The position numbers were made by a program, and so were the translations under genes. The notes below the pieces were generated by a model. That model did not search any database. It was not told the DNA's origin and worked only from the letters and a program-made list of their open reading frames with translations. Shown one piece after another: positions 43,408 through 52,592 of a stretch of 64,000 nt of DNA (position 1 is its first letter; every line of letters begins with the position of its first letter). Source of the DNA: Ureibacillus composti (GTDB taxonomy: Bacteria > Bacillota > Bacilli > Bacillales_A > Planococcaceae); contig JAUCEP010000002.1 of the NCBI GenBank assembly GCA_030348875.1, forward strand, positions 3,869,501-3,933,500. Direction: 5' to 3'.

Positions 43408-45405
43408 CTATTTTTTGATTCGTTCGAACGCTACAATAAGTTGCTCCTTTAATGCAGGTGCAAGTGTTCTAGAATATGCTGTTGAAATATGGTGTTTATC
43501 ACGATAAACAATTACATTCCCAATTACAGGAGGACATGTTTGATTGTCACAAAACGAGTCAGATAAGTCCCCAAAGGTTACGTTGCTAGGTATTACTTCT
43601 GTATTTTCCCATGGTGGAATTTCTGACAATGCCTTGTCTCTAGAAATCGAACAATTATTGTCATCTTTTTCTCTTTCTATGCATAAAGGAATATCCTGTT
43701 TCATCCTCGGATTATCACGAATCGCAAATATTTCTGTAATCCCTTCAAGTTTTTCCCACTGACTTAAATATCCTTCAGGAATCGTATCCCCATTATTAAC
43801 ATTAGCTGTTGTAAATACTAAATCTGGTGGATTTACTTGAAGTTCCTCTATTACTAGTCTGTTCCATTCCATACAACTTTCAGTTAAAATACCGCCAAAA
43901 TCATCATCAGTAAAACGGCAGCCATCTTGATTATATACATCTATTTTTATATTAAGCTCATTAGTCAATTGCTCTAGAGCTGGAAACCAATGCCCTGAGT
44001 GAGAGCCACCCACAAGACCTATTGTGTAATCAGGATTTTCTAAAACACCGAAAGAACATTTTGTTACTTGGCTCCCTTGCCAAGAGACACATCCAGGTTG
44101 ATTATAAAATGCTGGAAGATCTTCTTTTATAAGAGCTGTGGAAGGAAATGGCTCTAATCCTGGAGTAGGACTAATATTTTCAAAAATTGACCGCGCGCCT
44201 GGATAATCTTCTAAACTTTGAATTCCTTTTAAAGATTCATTTGACTGTTCAACATACACTCTCCATGAAGAGTTAGCTATTAATACAGGTAACATAAATG
44301 CTATTACAATAGATATAGCTTTTATTTTCGATTGTTTCAAGTTTATTTTTCGCACTGGTGCTTCGATTACTTTAGTAGAGATGAGTGATAATACAAACGT
44401 CATTAGTAAAAGTGCTATCCCACCTAGTAGAGTTACCGTCTCATTCCCCGTATAGGCAAAATAAAAAATTAGTAACGGAAAGTGCCATAAATAAAATCCG
44501 TAAGAAATATTACCAAAAAGTAAAAACGGTTTAGAGCCTAATAATCGATTGACTCCAAAACGAGAACTGTTCTCTGCGGAAATAAGAATTAAAATTACAC
44601 CAGATGTCGGTAATAACGCTGCAAATCCAGGAAAAACAGTGGATACAGGTAGCAGTATACCCGTTAAACAAATAATAGCTAATCCGATCCATCCTATTAA
44701 CATACTCATTGATTTGTTAAACGAAAGATATGGAATTAAGAGTGCTAGAATCCCACCTAGGCTAAACTCCCAAGCACGGGCGAATGTATCAAAATATGCC
44801 CATGGTTGGTTAACCGCTGTTATGTATACCGAATAGGTTATAGAAAGCGTAAAAATGACGATTAGTACTGCTAATAAAGTTTTTCTGACAGGTGTTTTTA
44901 GTACTTTTCTCGCAATGTAGTAGCTAAGTAAAATAATGAAAGGCCATGTAAGGTAAAATTGACCTTGTATTGAAAGAGCCCAAAAATGTTGAAGTGGACT
45001 AGCCTCATTATTTTGAGCGAGATAATCTACTGAGTTAAATGATAAACGCCAATTTTGAAAATAAAAGGTGGAGGAGAAAACCTCAGATATAATTTGCCTC
45101 CATTGTGCTTTTGGCATAATTAAAACAGATACGATGGTTGTAAATAACAAGACAGTAAAGGCTAGTGGAAATAACCTTTTTGCTAATCCCAAGTAATATT
45201 CGAGTAGATTAATTTTCCCAAACTTCTCTATTCTAGATAATAAAGAGGTTGTAATTAAAAATCCTGAAACAATAAAGAAAACATCTACACCACCCGATAC
45301 TGAACCAAGCCAAATATGATAAATTGCTACTAAAAGTGCTGCAACCGTTCTAACCCCTTCTATTTCAGGGCGAAACTTTTTTATTGGTACTTTTAAATCT
45401 CCCAA
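43408..45405 (-). CDS. OafA/OatA-type acyltransferase with SGNH domain
   Basis: This 665-residue enzyme O-acetylates a surface polymer. Residues 1-380 form the acyltransferase-3 membrane domain: the catalytic histidine is in AIYHIWLGSVSGGVDVFFIV near residue 30, followed by about ten helices. Residues 400-665 form an extracellular SGNH domain with VGGSHSGHWFPALEQL, TANVNNGDTI and the catalytic DKHHIS. The GDS block reads GGS. Peptidoglycan or a wall glycan is the likely acceptor. TTG start eight bases after AAGGAG. It stands alone, 570 bases from the glycosyltransferase gene. Confidence 0.87.
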   Translation of the reverse strand: MGDLKVPIKKFRPEIEGVRTVAALLVAIYHIWLGSVSGGVDVFFIVSGFLITTSLLSRIEKFGKINLLEYYLGLAKRLFPLAFTVLLFTTIVSVLIMPKAQWRQIISEVFSSTFYFQNWRLSFNSVDYLAQNNEASPLQHFWALSIQGQFYLTWPFIILLSYYIARKVLKTPVRKTLLAVLIVIFTLSITYSVYITAVNQPWAYFDTFARAWEFSLGGILALLIPYLSFNKSMSMLIGWIGLAIICLTGILLPVSTVFPGFAALLPTSGVILILISAENSSRFGVNRLLGSKPFLLFGNISYGFYLWHFPLLIFYFAYTGNETVTLLGGIALLLMTFVLSLISTKVIEAPVRKINLKQSKIKAISIVIAFMLPVLIANSSWRVYVEQSNESLKGIQSLEDYPGARSIFENISPTPGLEPFPSTALIKEDLPAFYNQPGCVSWQGSQVTKCSFGVLENPDYTIGLVGGSHSGHWFPALEQLTNELNIKIDVYNQDGCRFTDDDFGGILTESCMEWNRLVIEELQVNPPDLVFTTANVNNGDTIPEGYLSQWEKLEGITEIFAIRDNPRMKQDIPLCIEREKDDNNCSISRDKALSEIPPWENTEVIPSNVTFGDLSDSFCDNQTCPPVIGNVIVYRDKHHISTAYSRTLAPALKEQLIVAFERIKK

Positions 45406-45673
45406 CTTTTCATCTCCTTTTTAGTAATTTTCTGTATGTATAACTTCTACAACACAAAAGTTTTATACCTAGAACAAAGTTTTATTGAAGGGTAACTTAT
45501 TAAAAATACTATTCTTAAAAAAATATTATTTCAGGTTCCAAGCCACGACCGAAGTATTATATCAAAATAAAATCAAATTTTTAGGAATTTGATAAAATTT
45601 ATTAATCATAAATTTATGTAAATTCCTTCTCCCCGTCAGAAAGCTTCTACATAAGAACCTTGAATGAAAATAG

Positions 45674-45709
45674 TAAAGCGGTGCGAGATAGAATTCCCGC
45701 ACCGCTTTT
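45674..45709. terminator. Strong hairpin in the 45406-45978 gap
   Basis: Arms AAAGCGGTGCG / CGCACCGCTTT with a 13-base loop and T/A-rich flanks. No gene ends directly before it. It may be the terminator of the decayed AHSA1 gene on the minus strand. Confidence 0.65.
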
Positions 45710-45769
45710 ACGATTTTAATTTATGATTTAAATTGAAATAGGAGGTAATGTATGTCAATCTCTAATAAA

Positions 45770-45955
45770 CTATAATCCGTAACCTCTCCATTGCGAGAAT
45801 AGAGAATAACTCACTTTTAACCCTTCAAGCCAATTGGATTGTATTTTACTTCCAAAGAAATACTTTTCTGTATATTCACTATTAGTTAAAGCTTCCCATA
45901 ATTTTTGGGGTGTTGTAGCGATTTACGTAACATAGTTAAAATTTAAGTCATTCAT
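45770..45955 (-). pseudogene. AHSA1/SRPBCC-domain gene remnant
   Basis: Read on the minus strand from an ATG at 45955, the sequence gives MNDLNFNYVT, a TAA stop at 45925-45923, then IATTPQKLWEALTNSEYT and EKYFFGSKIQSNWLEGLKV in the same frame. It ends at TAG 45772-45770. This matches the start of Aha1-type SRPBCC proteins, usually about 140-160 residues. The gene is broken by an in-frame stop and has lost its C-terminal two thirds. No ribosome binding site is kept. An intact gene of the broader SRPBCC superfamily lies at 52593-53024. Confidence 0.7.
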
Positions 45956-45978
45956 TTTCATCTCTCAGATTCTAACTA

Positions 45979-47268
45979 TTATGATCTTACATCATCAATT
46001 GATTTTGCAACCGTATGCGTAATTGGTTTCCACTCTACTTCTTTAAACAATGCGACAATTGCAATCGGGATATAAGTAAACATGAAAAATGGGAACGTAA
46101 ATGTATAAAGAATTTTTTTCCAAGCTGGAGCGTAAATTTTTCGCCACTCCGTCAATGTTGTAATGAAACCTAAAACAAACAGTAAACCATAATACCAACA
46201 AAACGACCTCACTAATGCTATGGTTGTTACCTCAATAACCTCTTTCCCGTCTAAAACCCCTAAAATGCCTGCTATATAAAAGAGTCCATTTACAATGAGA
46301 CTAGTACAAGAAATCAACATTGCTGGCATAATTGTCATTGTCATATCAAAACATGAAAAGCGATTTTGCTTTCCTTTAATAATGTTGCTAAATAGAGTTT
46401 TTCCATATTTTGAAAAGACTTGATAAAATCCTTTTGCCCAACGTAACCTTTGATTCCACGATTGTTTAAATTTAACTGGTTGCTCATCGTAAAAAATAGC
46501 ACGACTATTATATCCGATTTTTTCCCCTTTAATAATCTGCGAAACTGAGAACTCAATATCTTCTGTTAACAGATGGTGCACCCATCCTCCGTTATTCTTT
46601 ATTAATTCAGCTTCTACTAAAAATCCGGTACCTGAAACTGCACAACTTGCGTTTATCGCCATTCTAGGAAGATTTAAATATTCTGCTTCATGCAGGAACC
46701 ATAATGCGTATCCTGCAGAAATCCAATTTTGATCATAATTTTTAGAATTTCTATAGCTTGTAATAACCCGATATCCTTGGCTAAACGTATTATTCATCTC
46801 ATTTATATAGTTTTTATCAAGTAGATTATCAGCATCAAAAATGAAATAACCTTCATATTTTTTGTAAGCAAACTCGGTTTGGATAATCTTAATCATATAG
46901 TCAAGGGCATACCCTTTCCCTACCTGTTCTTTATTAAAACGCTCTCGCACTATTGCCCCACTTTGCTCCGCTACAAGAGCTGTTTGGTCTGTACAATTGT
47001 CAGCAATAACAAATATGTCGATTAATTCTTTAGGATAATTCTGTTTTTTAATGCTATTGATTAATTGACCAATTACAAGCTCTTCGTTTCTTGCAGCGAT
47101 AATCACCGCATATTTATGAAAATTGCTATTTGTACTATGTTTCTTTTTGCTCTTCTTAGCCTTTAATGCAATAAACATATATATGATTTGATAGAAATAC
47201 AGTATTGCAAAGAAAAGGAACATGGTAAAATTAAAGTTTGTAACAAATTCTGAGATCATTGATTCCAA
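45979..47268 (-). CDS. Membrane glycosyltransferase family 2
   Basis: This 429-residue processive-type GT2 enzyme has an N-terminal helix (about residues 12-34). The cytoplasmic catalytic domain has VIIAARNEE, FVIADNCTDQT, the DXD motif FDADNLLD, the general-base region TEDIEFSVSQ and the QRLRWAKG motif. Three or four C-terminal helices follow. It resembles cellulose-, hyaluronan- and poly-GlcNAc-type synthases, so it probably makes an extracellular polysaccharide. The sugar is unknown. TTG start six bases after GGAGGG. No other polysaccharide genes are adjacent. Confidence 0.87.
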   Translation of the reverse strand: MESMISEFVTNFNFTMFLFFAILYFYQIIYMFIALKAKKSKKKHSTNSNFHKYAVIIAARNEELVIGQLINSIKKQNYPKELIDIFVIADNCTDQTALVAEQSGAIVRERFNKEQVGKGYALDYMIKIIQTEFAYKKYEGYFIFDADNLLDKNYINEMNNTFSQGYRVITSYRNSKNYDQNWISAGYALWFLHEAEYLNLPRMAINASCAVSGTGFLVEAELIKNNGGWVHHLLTEDIEFSVSQIIKGEKIGYNSRAIFYDEQPVKFKQSWNQRLRWAKGFYQVFSKYGKTLFSNIIKGKQNRFSCFDMTMTIMPAMLISCTSLIVNGLFYIAGILGVLDGKEVIEVTTIALVRSFCWYYGLLFVLGFITTLTEWRKIYAPAWKKILYTFTFPFFMFTYIPIAIVALFKEVEWKPITHTVAKSIDDVRS

Positions 47269-47635
47269 GTAGATCCCTCCAAGTAATCATTGTTATGAGT
47301 CATTTTTTCCTAACTTCTCACCGCTCATTGGAAATTCACAAAAATTGTAAGAGCAATTATATTCTTCCTCTTCCCGATTATTTTAATCAAAGGACAGAAT
47401 TTATTTCCTAAAGTGTAATCTTAATACAATACTTTTAATTATCAATTAACTGCATGTAAAATTTAGGTAAATATTTAGAAATGCCCTATTCCTACATTAA
47501 GTATGTTAATTCAGTAATTTCATTCCATTTAGTGGTTTTTTTGTTAAGATAAATTTAAGAGACTCTTCATGATGAACATCCACTTACATACATAGATTGA
47601 CTTAACTATTATTTATTTAAGGAAGGGAAGCTAAA
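47269..47635. other. Intergenic region between divergent genes
   Basis: 367 bases of AT-rich DNA between the glycosyltransferase gene and panE. It presumably contains both promoters. I see no RNA element, repeat or conserved small reading frame. Confidence 0.5.
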
Positions 47636-48553
47636 ATGGGAATTCAGACAGTATCAATTATTGGGTTAGGTGCATTAGGGATTTTGTATGGACAGCATTT
47701 CTCAAAAAGACTACCAAAGGAAAATGTTAGAATCATTGCGGATGCCGAACGTATCAAAAAATATAAAAAAGATTCCATCTATTGTAACGGAGAACAATGC
47801 GACTTCCACTATGTCACACCAGATGAACAAGTTACACCTGCAGATTTACTCCTTTTTACAGTAAAATTTGATGGATTAGATGAGGCACTTGAGTCAGTAA
47901 AGCATCATGTGGGAGAGAATACAATCATCCTCTCCGCTTTGAATGGCATTATTAGTGAAGAATTAATTGGCGAAGCATATGGACATGACAAGTTGCTTTA
48001 TTGTGTTGCTCAAGGAATGGATGCCGTTAAAGTAGGTAATAAACTGACATATGCGCATAAAGGAAAGCTCGTCTTTGGAGACAGAGAGCCGGGGATCATC
48101 TCCGATAAAACAAAGCGTGTTGATGAATTTTTTAATAAGGTTGAACTTCCACATGAAGTTGACACCGATATGTCAAAACGTCTATGGGGCAAGTTTATGC
48201 TCAATGTTGGTGTAAATCAAACCGTTGCAGTCTATAAAAGTAATTACGGTACAATTCAAAATGAAGGCGAAGCAAGAAATACGATGATTGCCGCGATGCG
48301 AGAAGTGATAGCGTTATCTGAAAAGGAAGAGATATACTTAAGCGAAAAGGATTTAAATTATTGGCTAGATGTATTAAGTACGCTAAGTCCGGAAGGCAAA
48401 CCTTCAATGGCTCAAGATGTTGAAGCAAAACGCAAAAGTGAACTCGAACTTTTTGCTGGAACAGTGTTAAAGTTTGGTATAAAACATGATATTCCAACTC
48501 CAGTTAATCGAATGCTTTATGATCAAATTCACGCTATTGAAAGCAAATATTAA
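47636..48553 (+). CDS. panE: 2-dehydropantoate 2-reductase
   Basis: This 305-residue NADPH-dependent ketopantoate reductase acts in pantothenate and coenzyme A synthesis. The N-terminal Rossmann motif is IIGLGALGILYGQHF. VKFDGLDEAL and ILSALNGIISEE follow, and the C-terminal ApbA_C domain has LWGKFMLNVGVNQTVAVY and GKPSMAQDVEAKRKSE. Bacilli can have several PanE-like proteins, so it may be a paralogue acting on another 2-oxo acid. AAGGAAGGG precedes the ATG. It is a single gene upstream of the lysine riboswitch. Confidence 0.83.
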   Translation: MGIQTVSIIGLGALGILYGQHFSKRLPKENVRIIADAERIKKYKKDSIYCNGEQCDFHYVTPDEQVTPADLLLFTVKFDGLDEALESVKHHVGENTIILSALNGIISEELIGEAYGHDKLLYCVAQGMDAVKVGNKLTYAHKGKLVFGDREPGIISDKTKRVDEFFNKVELPHEVDTDMSKRLWGKFMLNVGVNQTVAVYKSNYGTIQNEGEARNTMIAAMREVIALSEKEEIYLSEKDLNYWLDVLSTLSPEGKPSMAQDVEAKRKSELELFAGTVLKFGIKHDIPTPVNRMLYDQIHAIESKY

Positions 48554-48665
48554 AATTATTTTTCTCATAATTATCTAAATTTTAAAAATACGTTGCTTTC
48601 TCATAAAAAAAGGAGTATTATCATATTAATAATTATATACAACTTATTTCAAACTATTGAAGTAA

Positions 48666-48835
48666 GGATAGAGGCGCAAAGACCATCAGTACACAATCTG
48701 AGGATGATGAGATCCTATGACTATTGTGGAAAGGGGAATTTGCCGAAGTTGATAGAATCTCATTATTCTTGAGGCTGGTCCCGTGTTGAATAAACACTGG
48801 ATTGTCATATAGGAAACTATATGGAGGGCTATCTT
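48666..48835 (+). promoter_or_regulatory. Lysine riboswitch (L-box)
   Basis: The conserved blocks are in order: GATAGAGGCGCAAAGACCATCAG, GGAAAGGGGAATTTGCCGAAG, AGGCTGGTCC, AAACACTGGA and GGAGGGCTATCT closing the outer stem. It binds L-lysine and ends transcription of the following dapA when lysine is abundant. The terminator is at 48863-48892. Confidence 0.93.
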
Positions 48836-48862
48836 ACGCAAAGAAATGATTTTTATTTCAAT

Positions 48863-48892
48863 GCAACAACGAGCCCTCGTTGTTGCTTTTTT
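48863..48892 (+). terminator. Terminator of the lysine riboswitch
   Basis: Perfect hairpin GCAACAACGAG / CTCGTTGTTGC followed by six U residues, between aptamer and dapA. Confidence 0.92.
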
Positions 48893-48957
48893 GCGTTTAC
48901 TTTTCTAACGCCCTTCTCCCTCTACCTTTCAAAAAATTAAAAGGATGTGGAGAAGTA

Positions 48958-49842
48958 ATGAATTTTGGAAAAATTTTAACTGCAATGGTGACTCCATTTG
49001 ATGCAAATGGTGAGATCGATTACATCGCTACAGGAAATTTAGTTAATTATTTAATCGCAAATGGTACTGAAGGTTTAGTAGTAGCTGGTACAACTGGGGA
49101 ATCTCCAACTTTATCAAATGAGGAAAAAATTGAATTATTTAAATTTGTTGTAAAAGTAGTTGACGGTCGAGTTCCTGTTATTGCCGGTACGGGCTCAAAT
49201 AACACGAGAGCTTCAATTCAATTAACTCAACAAGCAGAAAATGCTGGGGTTGATGGTGTAATGTTAGTTGTTCCTTACTACAATAAGCCATCACAAGAAG
49301 GTTTATATTTACACTTTAAAGCAATTGCTGAATCTACTACTTTACCAGTAATGCTTTATAATGTACCAGGACGTACCAGCGTGAATATGACTCCTGAAAC
49401 GGTTATTCGCCTTTCTAACATTAAAAATATTGTGGCGATTAAAGAAGCTAGTGGTAGTTTAGACGCAATGGCTGAAATTGTAAATCAAACGCCTGAAGGC
49501 TTTTCATTGTATAGTGGAGATGATGCTTTAACAATACCAGCCCTATCTGTTGGTGCTATTGGGGTCATTTCTGTTGCGTCTCATATTATCGGCAATGAAA
49601 TGCAAGCAATGATTGAAAAATTCCAAAGCGGTCAATACGAAGCTGCAGCTGCAGATCATCGCAACTTATTACCAATAATGAAGGCATTATTCGCTGCTCC
49701 AAATCCGACTCCAGTTAAAGCAGCTCTAAATTTAAACGGAATCCCTGTTGGAGGCGTTCGCTTACCAATGATTCCTTTAAATGATGCAGAATTAAGCTCG
49801 TTACAAGAAGTTTTAAATATGTATTTAGAAGTAAATTCTTAA
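48958..49842 (+). CDS. dapA: 4-hydroxy-tetrahydrodipicolinate synthase
   Basis: This 294-residue class I aldolase condenses pyruvate with aspartate semialdehyde, the first committed step to diaminopimelate, lysine and dipicolinate. Active-site residues are visible: Thr45-Thr46 in AGTTGESPTLS, Tyr134 in LYNVPGRT and the Schiff-base Lys162 in IKEASGSLD. The longer frame from 48880 includes the riboswitch terminator; GTGGAG lies just before the ATG at 48958. Unlike in B. subtilis it is not next to dapG or asd. Control by the lysine riboswitch is clear. Confidence 0.95.
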   Translation: MNFGKILTAMVTPFDANGEIDYIATGNLVNYLIANGTEGLVVAGTTGESPTLSNEEKIELFKFVVKVVDGRVPVIAGTGSNNTRASIQLTQQAENAGVDGVMLVVPYYNKPSQEGLYLHFKAIAESTTLPVMLYNVPGRTSVNMTPETVIRLSNIKNIVAIKEASGSLDAMAEIVNQTPEGFSLYSGDDALTIPALSVGAIGVISVASHIIGNEMQAMIEKFQSGQYEAAAADHRNLLPIMKALFAAPNPTPVKAALNLNGIPVGGVRLPMIPLNDAELSSLQEVLNMYLEVNS

Positions 49843-50032
49843 GAAAAGCGGAGAACGCCCGTTTAGCTCCGCGACGGCAAAAACGCGACGTCCTGTCGCA
49901 TTGCCGTCATGACTCACATCGTGTGAGCCTCAACAACTGGAGGAAACCCCTTCGAGGACGCTTTTTGTCCTCGAAGGGGTTTTTGAAGTTGTCGAGGAGC
50001 TGGCGTTCGCAGCTAGACACTGTTCAAACTCC
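49843..50032. repeat. Palindromic intergenic repeat, copy D
   Basis: A further copy of the repeat at 30237-30656, starting at the dapA stop codon. It has the left end AAGAAAAGCGGAGAACGCCCG and right end GAGCTGGCGTTCGCAGCTAGACA. An inserted middle GACGGCAAAAACGCGACGTCCTGTCGC is like the one in copy C, and there is a strong inner hairpin CCCCTTCGAGGACGC / GTCCTCGAAGGGG. It could double as the dapA terminator. Confidence 0.82.
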
Positions 50033-50066
50033 AGAATTTATTCTTTAATAATTCTTATATATGCAA

Positions 50067-50101
50067 AAGGGATGTCTAGAAAATATTTCTAGACATCCCT
50101 T
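50067..50101. terminator. Terminator between copy D and the LLM oxidoreductase gene
   Basis: Perfect arms AAGGGATGTCTAGAAA / TTTCTAGACATCCCTT. It ends the minus-strand oxidoreductase gene and may act in both directions. Confidence 0.88.
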
Positions 50102-50109
50102 AATTATTA

Positions 50110-51171
50110 TTACTTCTCAGAGCCTTCTTCGGCTTCCCAACGAGCAATTTCTTCCCTTACCATCGGTGCTACTTCATTCCCTAGTAATTCAATTGCCTTC
50201 ATGACATCTTCATGTGGCATGGAACCAACCGGTGTATGTAGCATAAAACGAGTAATACCAACATTTTTACGTAAGAAAATAATTTTCTCAGCAACAGTCT
50301 TTGGATCTCCAACATATAATGCACCCTCTAAACTACGTGCATAATCAAAAGTTTCACGCGTATAAGGACCCCAGCCGCGCTCCCTCCCAAGAACATTCAT
50401 CGCATTTTGTGTTGATGGGAAGAACTTCTCCACCGCTAGTTCTGTTGTTTCAGCAACAAAACCATGAGAATGGGACGCTACCTGTAATTTCGATATATCA
50501 TGACCAGCTTGTTTTGCTGCTTGATAGTAAAGTTTTACTAGGGCTGCAAACTGTAATGGGCTTCCTCCAATTATGGCTAACGTCAGGGGTAATCCAAGAA
50601 ATCCTGCACGCGCGGCTGATTGCGGTGTTCCTCCACTAGCAATCCATACCGGTAATAGATCTTGAACAGGTCGAGGATAAACACCTCTATTAGGAATAGA
50701 TGGTCGATGTTTACCCGTAGAGTTTACTATTTCATTTTCTCTAATCTTTAATAATAGATCCAATTTCTCCTCAAATAATTCATCATAATCTTTTAGATCA
50801 TACCCAAACAGAGGGAAAGATTCGATAAAAGAACCACGCCCCGCCATGATTTCTGCACGGCCATTTGAAATAGCATCAACTGTTGAAAACTCCTGAAAGA
50901 CCCGAACTGGGTCATCAGATGATAATACGGTTACAGCACTTGATAATCGAATTTGTTTTGTTCTCGATGCTGCCGCAGCAAGTAACACAGCCGGTGCTGA
51001 GCATGCATAATCTTTTCTATGGTGTTCACCAACACCATAGACGTCTAATCCAACCTCATCAGCTAACACAATTTCCTCTACCACTTCACGTATTCGTTCT
51101 GCATGACTAATGACTTTACCTGTATTTACATCTGGTGTCGTTTCAACAAATGTAGTTAAACCAATTTCCAT
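50110..51171 (-). CDS. LLM class flavin-dependent oxidoreductase
   Basis: This 353-residue TIM-barrel protein is of the bacterial luciferase-like family, using FMN or F420-type chemistry; FMN is likely in Bacillales. Landmarks are GVGEHHRKDYACSAPAVLLAAAASRTKQIRLSSA-type sequence (about residues 45-80), AEIMAGRGSFIESFPLFGYD and PVWIASGGTPQSAARAG. The substrate is unknown, and it may be a monooxygenase. Two ATGs lie side by side at 51174 and 51171 after GAGGG; the second has better spacing. It stands alone with its own terminator. Confidence 0.85.
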   Translation of the reverse strand: MEIGLTTFVETTPDVNTGKVISHAERIREVVEEIVLADEVGLDVYGVGEHHRKDYACSAPAVLLAAAASRTKQIRLSSAVTVLSSDDPVRVFQEFSTVDAISNGRAEIMAGRGSFIESFPLFGYDLKDYDELFEEKLDLLLKIRENEIVNSTGKHRPSIPNRGVYPRPVQDLLPVWIASGGTPQSAARAGFLGLPLTLAIIGGSPLQFAALVKLYYQAAKQAGHDISKLQVASHSHGFVAETTELAVEKFFPSTQNAMNVLGRERGWGPYTRETFDYARSLEGALYVGDPKTVAEKIIFLRKNVGITRFMLHTPVGSMPHEDVMKAIELLGNEVAPMVREEIARWEAEEGSEK

Positions 51172-51284
51172 CATATTTCCCTCTCTTCCTACACGTCTAA
51201 CCTTCTATTTCAATCCATTCTAGCAAAATATAGTAATGAATTCACATACTTTAAAATGTGGAAGAGTTTAGGTTAACATGTCTA

Positions 51285-52472
51285 TTATTCTCTTTTGGAT
51301 GCCTTTCTTACTTCATTCATTAAATACTGAACAAATACTTCATCTCGCACTAACCATGCTTCATGGTTTCTTTTTAAGTACCGCTCACTCTCAGCAAATC
51401 TTGAAAAAGTTTGCTTTATTTTTTCATTGTTTTGCATAATAATCCATTCTTCTTTTTTAGGAACAATTAGAAACGTTTCATCTCTTCGATTTTGATATAA
51501 AGCCCCAAATGTAGATTCTTTTAAATTGTATCGATTTCTATTGGCATCCTCTTGTATTGGTTCCAAAGGAAATGTTTCTAACACGAATTGTTTATATGCT
51601 TCATCCGATAAGATGCATCCTGAGGCTTTTTGATGTCCCCCACCGCCGTAGCTTCCTGCTATTTCTGAAACATCGACATGATCATGAATTGTTCGAAGGG
51701 ATATCCTTTTTCCTCCCATATTTAATATTGCAATATAATCTAGATGTGGATGTTCTTTTCCTAATTCATTGCCTAGTTCTGAGTGATAAGATTCCGCATA
51801 AACGACCCCAGCAATATACTCCCCAACTTTTGCTTGGACAATTTCCCTTTTCTTTCGGCGAATATAGCGCTCAATTTTATCCTCTTCCATACTTAATAAT
51901 TTCTTTTCAAATTCATCGAAATCAAAATGATCATTTGCTTGAAGACGTTCAATCATCTTCTCTTCAAATTCATCAATGGATACTAAGTAAAATAGTGAGT
52001 TTAAAGAGTGAGCTGCTTGGTTTTCATTTTTTTCCCATTCCCACGTATCATATTGTCTAACGAGTTCTACAAATTCAGAAAGTGCTTCTGTTGGTGCAAG
52101 TAATTCATTTGCCACTAGAAACTGATAAAATAAAGAAGTGGCGGATGTTAATTTTCCTTCTTCATCTTCTACTAACACTGTTCCCCACTCAAAATCGTTC
52201 AAATGAGATGCCGTTTTGTGATGGTCAATTAACTGGACATTACTAAATTCTTTAAAATGCTCTTGCAGTCTTTTTTCATTTACTTCATTTGGTGATAAAT
52301 CCGTAATAAACAGAAACGTGTCAGGGTCATCATTTTCTAAAAAGAATTCAATTTCTCTGTTAAGGGAAGAAACTGAATTATAACGAACTGTTACTTCTTG
52401 ACCGAAAGCAAGCTTTGCTAAAATACCACAGCCAACTCCATCCAAATCATTATGCGATAATAATTTATACAT
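51285..52472 (-). CDS. DHH family phosphoesterase
   Basis: This 395-residue manganese-dependent phosphoesterase has LSHNDLDGVGCGILAKLAF at the N-terminus, the second metal aspartate in FITDLSPNE, and the signature QLIDHHKTASHLND near residues 80-93. The C-terminal DHHA1-like part has SYGGGGHQKASGCIL. The family includes nanoRNases and oligoribonucleases that degrade short RNA or cyclic dinucleotide linear products. The exact substrate is not evident. A link to pGpG turnover with the c-di-GMP enzymes nearby is possible but speculative. GAGGTGAAATAG precedes the ATG. Confidence 0.85.
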   Translation of the reverse strand: MYKLLSHNDLDGVGCGILAKLAFGQEVTVRYNSVSSLNREIEFFLENDDPDTFLFITDLSPNEVNEKRLQEHFKEFSNVQLIDHHKTASHLNDFEWGTVLVEDEEGKLTSATSLFYQFLVANELLAPTEALSEFVELVRQYDTWEWEKNENQAAHSLNSLFYLVSIDEFEEKMIERLQANDHFDFDEFEKKLLSMEEDKIERYIRRKKREIVQAKVGEYIAGVVYAESYHSELGNELGKEHPHLDYIAILNMGGKRISLRTIHDHVDVSEIAGSYGGGGHQKASGCILSDEAYKQFVLETFPLEPIQEDANRNRYNLKESTFGALYQNRRDETFLIVPKKEEWIIMQNNEKIKQTFSRFAESERYLKRNHEAWLVRDEVFVQYLMNEVRKASKRE

Positions 52473-52548
52473 CTATTTCACCTCGTAAGTAGTATGGTTT
52501 CTTATTTTAAAATTTATTGATGCTTGTATATTACATAGTGTATTGAGA

Positions 52549-52582
52549 ACAAAAAAGCTACATTTACATCAATGTAGCCTTA
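52549..52582 (-). terminator. Terminator of the SRPBCC gene
   Basis: Minus-strand hairpin AAGGCTACATT-GATGTA-AATGTAGCTT followed by six U residues. Confidence 0.83.
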
Positions 52583-52592
52583 AGAAATTGGA

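Noticed and set aside
50301-50639. A 112-codon plus-strand frame
   Set aside because: Antisense to the well-supported LLM oxidoreductase gene.
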